Assembly: GCA_002084765.1 (NCBI GenBank) | Contig: NBMB01000052.1 | Span: 32,657 to 44,334 of the forward strand | DNA length: 11,678 bases | Reading direction: 5' to 3' | Source of the DNA: Candidatus Cloacimonetes bacterium 4572_55 | GTDB taxonomy: Bacteria; 4572-55 | Part shown: positions 1 through 6,325 of the stretch, one piece after another | Position numbering within the stretch: the stretch's first letter is position 1 | How the letters are laid out: every line of letters starts with the position of its first letter | Notes under the pieces: model-generated | What the model was told of the DNA's origin: nothing | The model's database searches: none | Seen by the model: the letters and a program-made list of their open reading frames with translations, nothing else | Program-made: the position numbers and the translations under genes

Positions 1-103
1 AAATTTGGCAAAAAAGATATAATTCTTTAATTATCAATTCTTAATCTGCGATAATCTGCGTAATCTGCGGATCGATTTCCGTGATGACGAATAATCCAGG
101 TTA
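1..103 (+). repeat. Dispersed repeat R1, left copy (plus orientation)
   Basis: An AT-rich first half (1-45) is followed by three near-tandem copies of the 9-mer TAATCTGCG (42-69) and a tail ending in CCAGG at 100. Bases 1-103 are, by eye, an exact reverse complement of 11575-11677. Over 1-100 they match 10155-10254 reversed with about two substitutions. The repeat holds a perfect TATAAT at 18-23 and a weak hairpin CGGA/TCCG around the ATCGAT near 70. It encodes no protein and has no transposase nearby. Its true left edge may lie outside the window. Confidence 0.95.
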
Positions 104-204
104 ACGACATTTCCAAGAGAACTCAGTTTTTATGAGAATTTCAGAACCCTTATTTGGGCTGACTCTGCGCTCTCTGTGACTCTGTTGCGAATATAGTGAA
201 ATGC
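101..204 (+). repeat. Dispersed repeat R2, left copy (plus orientation)
   Basis: This stretch of about 104 bp starts TTAACGACATTTCC and ends GTGAAATGC. It recurs in reverse complement at 10281-10385 with one substitution and one single-base indel. It contains an imperfect hairpin (TCAG 141-144 and CCC 147-149 pairing with GGG 156-158 and CTGA 159-162). The 7-mer GACTCTG occurs twice. It follows R1 directly, sharing the TTA at 101-103 with the R1 tail. No coding signal is visible. Confidence 0.93.
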
Positions 205-255
205 AATTCTTAATCTGCGATAATCTGCGTAATCTGCGGATCGATTTCCGTGATG
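205..255 (+). repeat. Partial R1 copy (R1')
   Basis: These 51 bases are identical to R1 positions 36-86, including the TAATCTGCG triplets. Compared with the R2-to-R1 junction at 10155-10385, this copy lacks a 26-base spacer and the first 35 bases of R1, so it looks like a deletion derivative. It lies just downstream of the stop codon of the receptor gene. Confidence 0.92.
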
Positions 256-285
256 TGGACAATCTCCAGATAATATGGATCACGG
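248..285 (-). other. Inverted repeat abutting the receptor stop codon
   Basis: CCGTGAT (248-254) and ATCACGG (279-285) form a 7 bp stem with a 24-base loop, directly next to the receptor stop codon at 286-288. One arm belongs to the R1' tail. There is no T-run after the stem in the direction of receptor transcription, so it is not a classical intrinsic terminator. It could still act as a 3'-end structure. Confidence 0.35.
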
Positions 286-2409
286 TTAAAACTCCCAGCC
301 CAAACTCACAAGAAACATTGTACCATTTCCCAATAGGCCTTTATCTGCCCAGGCATTTACCGCAGTTGTGGGATAATGAATCTCTTTGTCAAGTAAATTG
401 GAACCCTTGAAATTTAGGAACAATCCTTCTTTATATATCCCATTTATTCGCAAATTTACATTTATTATAAAGTAAGCGTCTGACTTGGTCTCGCTCAGGC
501 GTTTTCCTTCACTGGGATCGAGACCGGTTTGTTGCCATATTGTCAGCATTTCGTCAACATAATTCCCGCTAATCGCACACGTTATACCCTGCGGAAATCG
601 ATAAGCGGCTTTGAAATATCCCAAGAATTCCGGTGAATATCCAAGATCAATATCTTCAAACCCCTCTCTATTGTCTGTTGATTTTTGATAACTCCCGCTC
701 AAATCCACTTCAAGTTCTTGAAACGGAAAAAACTTCAGTCCGATCTCTGCGCCGTTGGTGACCATTTTTCCGGCATTAGAACTTTTGACAGAAATTTCCT
801 CGGTCGTATAGGCAATCATTTCTCTGCTAATCAGCTTATCCAGCTCATTTCTGAATATGCTTATGTTTGCGCTAAAATTGGGGGAAGGCGATGTCATATA
901 ATTCAACTCTAATGTTTGGATATTGGCAGGTTGTAAACTTTCTGAATTATTTTGAAGAAGTAAGTCTAAATTTTCGCCCATTGACGGTTGTTTGATTGCC
1001 TGACCATATAACAGCTTAAACACGTTTTTATTATTCAACGAATAAATAACCGCTCCACGAGGAATCATTTCCGCATCAAATTTAAATGTGCGCTTTAATG
1101 TGACCGTATCTATAAACGCTGATATTGTGTAATCCTCCATTTTTTCCAGACGAACTCCGGCTGTGAATTTTAAATTATCAAATAGAGTGTAATCTATTTG
1201 TGTAAAAATTGCATTTATGTTAATATCATCGTCTATTGGTATATTTAAATACGTTTTTGACATCGTTTCCGTTTTTAGATGATTGCGAATATTGGTTATG
1301 GTTTTTCGAAATAGTCCGGCGGTCACATTCAAATTATCAAGAGGGTGAATAAAAAGATTTGCTTCGGATTCATACGAATCTGACGTGATGGAATTGATAC
1401 CGAAAAAATCTTCATGTATAAATTCATAATCAGACCAAACTCGGTATGAATGGTATGTAAACTTCGTATCAAGCGTCGTCATATCGGAGAATTCTTTTTT
1501 GTATCCCAGGGCTACATTACCGGATACCGCATTTATCAGCGAGCCATCTCCAACGGATGGGATTCCTGACAACATTTCCTTTTCTGTTTCATTCAGGCTC
1601 ATGTTAAAGGAGAAATCCTTATAATCGCCCGAAAAATTAAAATACTTGGTGTGGTTTTCCAACTGTCCTTTGGTCGTTGCGCGCTCGCGAAGTCCCCAAA
1701 ATTCAGGGAAAGGCGTGGATGCCATCTTGCTATAAGGCGCATCCAATCCGTCCGATCCATAAATTGCGCCATTGAAAAAATATCGGAAATCTTCCGAACT
1801 ACCGGCAACTCTGTTAAATATCCGATACCTGTTTTGCGTGCCATACGACGTTGATACCCGGCTCTTTTGCTCATCGGCGGATTCATTTGTAACGATATTG
1901 ATCGCGCCAAAAAAAGCTCCGCTTCCGTAAATCACAGACATGGGACCGCGCACAACCTCTATTTTATCAATTGCTTGCACCGGAACGCCAAACTTGACTG
2001 CCGGATAGGAATTATACATATCCTCCACTTGATTGACGCCGTTGACCATGATAGTAAGGTCATTGAATTGACCGGCAGATAGAAATCCACGCACACCGTA
2101 ATTTGTAGAACCAGTCCACGAACACTCATCAACTTGGTAAAAGCCGGTTATATTTTCCAGAATTTCTTCTAAGGTTGTGTATCCGTAGGTTTCGATTTCC
2201 TCTCGTGTAATCACGACAACGCTTGCCGGGATATCCGCGATCTTCTCTTCTTTTTTCCCCGCCGCGCTCACAACGATCTCAAAATATTCAACTTGCTCAA
2301 GTAGATCATCTAAGGAATCCCATGAACTGGACTCCTGGGCAAATCCATATTGTCTGAAAATTGTCAGCAAAAACAGAGTCAAACAGACATAAATTTTAAA
2401 ACGCATCAT
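286..2409 (-). CDS. TonB-dependent outer-membrane receptor
   Basis: The product is a 707-residue outer-membrane transporter that would take up a substrate using TonB-ExbBD energy. Residues 1-25 form a signal peptide ending FAQ. A TonB-box-like segment (EIVVSAA, about 44-50) precedes the plug domain at about 52-175. The plug shows DIPASVVVIT, GVRGF and the signature IEVVRGP...YGSGAFFGAINIV (150-173). The rest has beta-barrel character and ends in the aromatic terminus SLGWEF. The length is normal for the BtuB/FepA/CirA type. An ATG at 2409, just after GGGGA, fits better than the upstream TTG at 2424. The gene follows the acyltransferase on the same strand with an 84 bp gap that contains TATAAT at 2460-2465, so it may have its own promoter. 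The substrate (metal chelate, vitamin or glycan) cannot be told, because no iron or cobalamin genes are adjacent. Confidence 0.95.
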   Translation of the reverse strand: MMRFKIYVCLTLFLLTIFRQYGFAQESSSWDSLDDLLEQVEYFEIVVSAAGKKEEKIADIPASVVVITREEIETYGYTTLEEILENITGFYQVDECSWTGSTNYGVRGFLSAGQFNDLTIMVNGVNQVEDMYNSYPAVKFGVPVQAIDKIEVVRGPMSVIYGSGAFFGAINIVTNESADEQKSRVSTSYGTQNRYRIFNRVAGSSEDFRYFFNGAIYGSDGLDAPYSKMASTPFPEFWGLRERATTKGQLENHTKYFNFSGDYKDFSFNMSLNETEKEMLSGIPSVGDGSLINAVSGNVALGYKKEFSDMTTLDTKFTYHSYRVWSDYEFIHEDFFGINSITSDSYESEANLFIHPLDNLNVTAGLFRKTITNIRNHLKTETMSKTYLNIPIDDDININAIFTQIDYTLFDNLKFTAGVRLEKMEDYTISAFIDTVTLKRTFKFDAEMIPRGAVIYSLNNKNVFKLLYGQAIKQPSMGENLDLLLQNNSESLQPANIQTLELNYMTSPSPNFSANISIFRNELDKLISREMIAYTTEEISVKSSNAGKMVTNGAEIGLKFFPFQELEVDLSGSYQKSTDNREGFEDIDLGYSPEFLGYFKAAYRFPQGITCAISGNYVDEMLTIWQQTGLDPSEGKRLSETKSDAYFIINVNLRINGIYKEGLFLNFKGSNLLDKEIHYPTTAVNAWADKGLLGNGTMFLVSLGWEF

Positions 2410-2441
2410 AAAAATTCCCCACAAGAAAATAGATTTTCGAC

Positions 2442-2480
2442 TTAATTTATACTATATGAATTATAACCAGTTGGTCGCAC
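2442..2480 (-). CDS. Possible 12-codon leader ORF upstream of receptor
   Basis: A GTG at 2480 sits 7 bases after a strong AAGGAG (2493-2488) and opens the frame MRPTGYNSYSIN, which stops at 2442-2444. It lies between the acyltransferase stop and the receptor start. The strong ribosome-binding site has no other gene to serve, so this could be a leader peptide or the remnant of a lost gene. Translation is unproven, and chance is possible for so short a frame. Confidence 0.2.
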   Translation of the reverse strand: MRPTGYNSYSIN

Positions 2481-2493
2481 TAATATTCTCCTT

Positions 2494-3054
2494 TTATCGC
2501 ATTCTGTTATATTCCATAGACCCTTGATACGGCTCCAATTTTTTGATGATCTTTGCTGGAACCCCGCCGATCATCACATCAGAGGGAAACGACCTGGTGA
2601 CGACCGAACCCGCGGCGACAATGACGTGATCCCCCAATTCCACCCCCGCGGTAATTGTCACTCCGGTCGTTATCCAGCAATCTCGCCCGATACGGATTGG
2701 CGGACCATCCATAAATTTGTTATAATCGGTCAGGTCGTGGTTCCGGCTGATCATATTGACGTGGGAAGCCACCCAGGTGTTTTCACCAATGACGATTCCG
2801 TTCCTCCCGTCGATATAGACCCAATGCGACATGCCGGGATTGCTCTCATTATGCACAATTTTTTCTGGGGCTTTGACCACAGAACTCCAATGCACCGGCC
2901 AATCGACATGACCATTGATCCGCAATACCCGCTGCCAGAAAAAGTATTTGAACAGAACCGGAATCGCATGACGCTCAGTGAAAAAATCCGGCGGGGCAAA
3001 ATATTGCAGGATAAAACGCAATATCCCTTTGATTATTTTTTTTATCAATTTCAT
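2494..3054 (-). CDS. Hexapeptide-repeat (left-handed beta-helix) acyltransferase
   Basis: This 186-residue protein belongs to the WbbJ/maltose O-acetyltransferase group, which transfers an acetyl or similar group from acyl-CoA to a sugar hydroxyl or amine. Hexapeptide turns run from about residue 79 to 168 (IDGRNGIVIG, PPIRIGRDCW, VTITAGVELGDHVIVAAGSVV, DVMIGGVPAKII). H106 in SRNHDLTDY is the expected catalytic histidine. The first 60 residues are basic and aromatic and may bind the membrane. The ATG at 3054 follows GGAG with 7-base spacing. An in-frame TTG at 3132 would add 26 residues but has no ribosome-binding site. It lies 78 bp behind the flippase on the same strand, which suggests it modifies the surface glycan exported by that flippase. 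The acceptor sugar is unknown. Confidence 0.9.
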   Translation of the reverse strand: MKLIKKIIKGILRFILQYFAPPDFFTERHAIPVLFKYFFWQRVLRINGHVDWPVHWSSVVKAPEKIVHNESNPGMSHWVYIDGRNGIVIGENTWVASHVNMISRNHDLTDYNKFMDGPPIRIGRDCWITTGVTITAGVELGDHVIVAAGSVVTRSFPSDVMIGGVPAKIIKKLEPYQGSMEYNRMR

Positions 3055-3073
3055 TCGTTCACTCCAACATGAG

Positions 3074-3086
3074 GGGTCACCGACCC
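3074..3086 (-). other. Small GC hairpin before the acyltransferase RBS
   Basis: GGGTC (3074-3078) and GACCC (3082-3086) form a 5 bp stem with a 3-base loop in the short gap between flippase and acyltransferase. It has no T-run, so it is unlikely to be a terminator. It may modulate expression of the downstream gene or be a mini-repeat. Confidence 0.35.
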
Positions 3087-3132
3087 TTGCTACGCATAAA
3101 TATAAACAGAGTCTCGCTAAAAACCATATCAA

Positions 3133-4647
3133 TTATGATTTTTTCTCAAAATATTTTTGAAAACTTTTTTTCCAGATATGTGAAATCCCGGACAAGGCGG
3201 ATATTTCTGTATCAACCAAGCCCAAGTGCTTATAAATTAAAAAGATAGATGGAAAATATACGATTCCTGAAATGCCGAGTATGAGAGGTCCCCATTGTGG
3301 GCGTGATATGAAAATAAGCGGGGACATGATGATAATCGGGATGAAAACTGTGAGAAAAATTTTGGTCAGCTCACGAATCGGCATGAGTCGGGAAAAGGGG
3401 ACGTCCAAAATTTTTTGTATGTAAAAAAGGGTATACATCAAAGCCCACAAGTACATCACGCAGACTGTGGCGATTGCCGCGCCCACGCTTCCGAATATCT
3501 GGATCAGGATTATGCTCAGGATCAAGTTGATGACCAGGTCGCAGACTGTCCGATATACCACCAGATGATTTTTTCCGGCTGCCATAAAGATCGAGCCGAA
3601 ATGGGTGATCCTCAAAGGGAGAGCCAATAAATAGATGCGAAAAGGATAAACGCTTTCGCTATATTTTGCCGAAAATAGGACGTGAATCACCTCTGGTGCC
3701 AGGGCGAAAAGAAATACCATGACAGGGAAAATCAGCAGCGCGCTTTTGATCATGGCGCGACGCCATAACTGTAAAATTTGCTCGAATTTTTCCTTTTGAT
3801 ACAGCGCGGTGAATTCTGGCAGTAAAACGGAGATGATCGACCCGGTGATAATGCTGATCAGTGGAATCTCAAAAGCACCGTTTATATATACGGCAAATTC
3901 CTCTGGGTCACACATTGAGGAGACGAGAATTTTATCGAGATTTAAGGATAATATCCCTATCATAGCGGAGAGTCCAAGGGGCACGCTGTATCTCAGTTGT
4001 TCCCATAAGTCGGCTCGATTCGGCGATAGGGTGCCCCTGATAGTGCTTTGATACATCAGGAATATCGCGGGGATAAAGACTGCAAACGCCGCCGAGACTG
4101 CTCCGTAAATAGCGGCTTCTGGAGTTCTGTATATCCAAGCAAAACCCACGACCGCGGTCAAAATCGTCATTTTGCTCCCTATATTGAATAGAGCCAACGT
4201 TTTTACCCGATTGTTGGAGACCAGACACGCGTCGATGGAAAGAACAGGTAGAGCGAACAGGGCGTACGGACTGAATATCAGGAGAAGTTCGGACAGATTC
4301 GGGTTGTTAAAACGATCCGCGAGAAATCGGTTTAATCCAAGCTGAATTAGCACCATGAACAGCAAGCCCATGAGAAATAGCAGGAGGAGGTTCCCACTCA
4401 ATATCGAGCGATTGTTTTTTTCGTCACGAGGGAGGAAGAAATAGAGGGCTTGCGGCAATCCTAATGTCAAAAATGGGATGGTAAACTGGTATGAGAGAAA
4501 AGTTTGTTGATACGCGGCGTAGTGGGTCTTTGTCAATATGCGGGAGAGGATCGCCATGGTGAGAATCGCGGCAATGGAGCCGAGAAATTTGCCAAAACTG
4601 AGCAGAGCGACTTTGATTGTTCGTGACGCCATAAGCAATTTAACCAT
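3133..4647 (-). CDS. Polysaccharide flippase (Wzx/MATE-like, MOP superfamily)
   Basis: This 504-residue integral membrane protein has about 12-14 hydrophobic spans, the normal size and pattern for the polysaccharide_synt family of lipid-linked oligosaccharide flippases in the inner membrane. Typical features include an N-terminal basic/hydrophobic segment (LSFGKFLGSIAAILTMAILS), the central LRYSVPLGLSAM followed by NLDKILVSSM, and VLFSAKYSESVYPFRIYLL in the second half. The basic C-terminal tail ends KKSFQKYFEKKS. The ATG at 4647 begins 24 bp after the amidohydrolase stop. An ATG at 4632 is an alternative, and neither has a strong Shine-Dalgarno site, so translation may be coupled to the gene ahead. 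Wzx sequences diverge too far to name the glycan. Confidence 0.92.
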   Translation of the reverse strand: MVKLLMASRTIKVALLSFGKFLGSIAAILTMAILSRILTKTHYAAYQQTFLSYQFTIPFLTLGLPQALYFFLPRDEKNNRSILSGNLLLLFLMGLLFMVLIQLGLNRFLADRFNNPNLSELLLIFSPYALFALPVLSIDACLVSNNRVKTLALFNIGSKMTILTAVVGFAWIYRTPEAAIYGAVSAAFAVFIPAIFLMYQSTIRGTLSPNRADLWEQLRYSVPLGLSAMIGILSLNLDKILVSSMCDPEEFAVYINGAFEIPLISIITGSIISVLLPEFTALYQKEKFEQILQLWRRAMIKSALLIFPVMVFLFALAPEVIHVLFSAKYSESVYPFRIYLLALPLRITHFGSIFMAAGKNHLVVYRTVCDLVINLILSIILIQIFGSVGAAIATVCVMYLWALMYTLFYIQKILDVPFSRLMPIRELTKIFLTVFIPIIIMSPLIFISRPQWGPLILGISGIVYFPSIFLIYKHLGLVDTEISALSGISHIWKKSFQKYFEKKS

Positions 4648-4671
4648 TTAATCAAAAGATTTCGATGTGTG

Positions 4672-5598
4672 TTAAACCGAGATCAGATTCGCTGCGTTAT
4701 CATGATAAATTGAGCGATAAACCGCGCGCGACAATCGGAGGTTATCCAGATATTCCCTCAGTCCTAATGAAAAGTTATCGGTTCCATAGAGAAGTTTTCC
4801 GGAGAATTCGGTCAAAAATTGTCGGGAGAAATCAGGATTTTTGGTAAGGGCAAGGTGGCAGTTCGGCGCGGAGAGATCGGCGAAAAGTCGGTCATACTCC
4901 GAGAGGAGCCGACAACTGACGCTTGTCATCGACGGTTGACCGGTTACGCCGTTGATAATACTCCGCCAGAAATGCGGTCCATGCGCCACAAATCGAATAT
5001 TTTTGTATTGATTCAAAATTTTCTCGAAAGCCTCCAGGTCCATCATATAACCAGGGAACGTATAGTGCAGGCTCTCTATTTTGCGTCTCAAAGGAGGAAA
5101 AATTGCGCCTATAGAACCGATGATTTTTCCAGAAATACTTAGAAATCTTTCAGTGCGGAGAGATTTTCCGATAAAATTGTCCAATCGAGAATCGCTGTCG
5201 CAGGCATAGCCTCTCCCTGCCTCTTCTATGTGGAAAACAAGCGGCAGACCGAGTGAATCGACACACTCCAGCAATGGCGTCAGACACGGGTCGTCCCAAC
5301 GAATCGGCACTTTCAGTTCCGCGCATCCCCGTATCCCTTTGCCGTGATAGTCCATAAATTTCCCCACACTGTTTGGGGCTCGGGGATCTGGCGCATACAT
5401 GGGAATAATCCGATCTGGATAGCGTTGGTATGCGGCGAAAACATCCTCTACCGGGAGATGTCGATAATACCACGGCGAGGGTTTCGCCTCCTCCCAGGTC
5501 ATCAGCCAGCAGAGATCGATCCGGTTTTTATCAAGGTATTGGATCAATTTTTCCAGCGTGTATCCTTGAAAATTGACATGAAAATGCGCGTCGATCAT
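4672..5598 (-). CDS. Metal-dependent amidohydrolase (Amidohydro_2-like TIM barrel)
   Basis: The 308-residue protein begins MIDAHFH, the canonical start of this family, with H5 and H7 as first metal ligands. Further candidate ligands are H123 (VFHIEE), H206/H209 (VAHGPHF) and D274 (LYGTDNFS, the catalytic aspartate position). Members hydrolyse or decarboxylate small cyclic or carboxylated substrates; the substrate here is unknown. ATG 5598 follows GAGAG/GTGAG. An in-frame ATG at 5733 would add 45 residues, mostly three copies of SEESADYADYV encoded by a tandem DNA repeat, but it has no ribosome-binding site and would bury the conserved start. The gene leads a same-strand run with the flippase (24 bp apart) and acyltransferase, so a role in glycan precursor metabolism is inferred from context only. 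Confidence 0.85.
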   Translation of the reverse strand: MIDAHFHVNFQGYTLEKLIQYLDKNRIDLCWLMTWEEAKPSPWYYRHLPVEDVFAAYQRYPDRIIPMYAPDPRAPNSVGKFMDYHGKGIRGCAELKVPIRWDDPCLTPLLECVDSLGLPLVFHIEEAGRGYACDSDSRLDNFIGKSLRTERFLSISGKIIGSIGAIFPPLRRKIESLHYTFPGYMMDLEAFEKILNQYKNIRFVAHGPHFWRSIINGVTGQPSMTSVSCRLLSEYDRLFADLSAPNCHLALTKNPDFSRQFLTEFSGKLLYGTDNFSLGLREYLDNLRLSRAVYRSIYHDNAANLISV

Positions 5599-5619
5599 AA
5601 ACTCACTCTCTTTTACATA

Positions 5620-5718
5620 TACATAATCCGCATAATCTGCGGACTCTTCAGATACATAATCCGCGTAATCTGCGGACTCTTCAGATACATAATCCGCGTA
5701 ATCTGCGGACTCTTCAGA
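5620..5718. repeat. Three tandem copies of a 33 bp repeat
   Basis: Units lie at 5620-5652, 5653-5685 and 5686-5718. The last two are identical and the first differs by one base (A for G in CCGCGTAAT). Each contains GTAATCTGCGGA (ATAATCTGCGGA in unit 1), the core of R1, plus CTCTTCAGATAC, which is not in R1. A 33-base period is 11 codons, so the array stays open on the minus strand as SEESADYADYV x3. It lies directly upstream of the amidohydrolase start, either in its 5' leader or, if ATG 5733 is used, in an N-terminal extension. Confidence 0.95.
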
Positions 5719-5802
5719 AAAAAAATCTTGCATAATTCTAAAAAACGCCCACTTTGAGAGTCGTAACCGTTCCGCAGAATATTTTTAACGTTTGGGGGAA
5801 AT

Positions 5803-6237
5803 ATGCAAAGCCGTGATCAGGAAATTTCTTTTATGGAGTCCGTGGCTCCAGTGATGAGGCTCATGGCGTCCACCCTCGGTATCATCGCGATCGTGATCGG
5901 GCTGATATACGCCATGAGGATATTTAATACTGTGTATCAAGCAATGGTTAATCCCGAAAATTTCACCAGTATTTTTGATCAATGGGCACTTGTCATAGGC
6001 GGGGATAAACTCGATTTAAAACTGATCGGAGACGCGTATCCCATGTCGCGCATTTTCACCATTTTTATACTTGGCGGCGGGACTTTTATCCTTTCCTGGC
6101 TTGCGTTGGGCATTATGATCGGCGGCGCAAAAATTGTGTCTTGGACATCCGGAGATCGTGAGGCAATCAAGCGGATTCTGGCCTACACATTTGGCGGCGA
6201 CAGCGTGGAACATGAGACAAAAGAACTCCGCAATTGA
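5803..6237 (+). CDS. Small two-span membrane protein of unknown function
   Basis: I do not recognise this 144-residue protein. It has two clear membrane segments at about residues 18-42 (GIIAIVIGLIYAM) and 84-109 (FTIFILGGGTFILSWLALGIMI). Between them is a polar stretch of about 40 residues with WALVIGGDKLDLKLIG. The C-terminal tail (WTSGDREAIKRILAYTFGGD) is charged and probably amphipathic. The ATG follows GGGGGA with 3-base spacing, a strong ribosome-binding site. It diverges from the amidohydrolase operon and converges on the aminotransferase gene 88 bp away. Composition and start signals look like a real gene. A possible weak promoter (TTGAGA near 5753, 17 bases, GAATAT) precedes it. No pathway can be assigned. 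Confidence 0.85.
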   Translation: MQSRDQEISFMESVAPVMRLMASTLGIIAIVIGLIYAMRIFNTVYQAMVNPENFTSIFDQWALVIGGDKLDLKLIGDAYPMSRIFTIFILGGGTFILSWLALGIMIGGAKIVSWTSGDREAIKRILAYTFGGDSVEHETKELRN

Positions 6238-6325
6238 TTGTAGAAATAGACGGATTGATCACAAGCCCTTTCTCATTTGTGACTCTGACTCCATCCACTG
6301 CGATCACAGCTGGATAAACAGCTCG

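Noticed and set aside
201-410. Plus-strand 69-codon frame over the left repeat and receptor 3' end
   Set aside because: It overlaps repeat R1' and the receptor gene antisense, has no ribosome-binding site, and its protein looks like translated repeat.
3055-3132. TTG-started 26-residue extension of the acyltransferase
   Set aside because: No ribosome-binding site at the TTG, while ATG 3054 has GGAG at good spacing.
5620-5718. CRISPR array
   Set aside because: The three 33 bp units are contiguous with no variable spacers, no cas genes are present, and the core belongs to the dispersed R1 repeat.
5599-5733. 45-residue N-terminal extension of the amidohydrolase from ATG 5733
   Set aside because: It has no ribosome-binding site, consists mainly of repeat-encoded sequence, and precedes the canonical MIDAHFH start; kept only as an alternative.
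6238-6325. Intrinsic terminator between the convergent membrane-protein and aminotransferase genes
   Set aside because: Only weak stems (AGCTG/CAGCT, CACAA/TTGTG) without a T-run were found, so no terminator is called.
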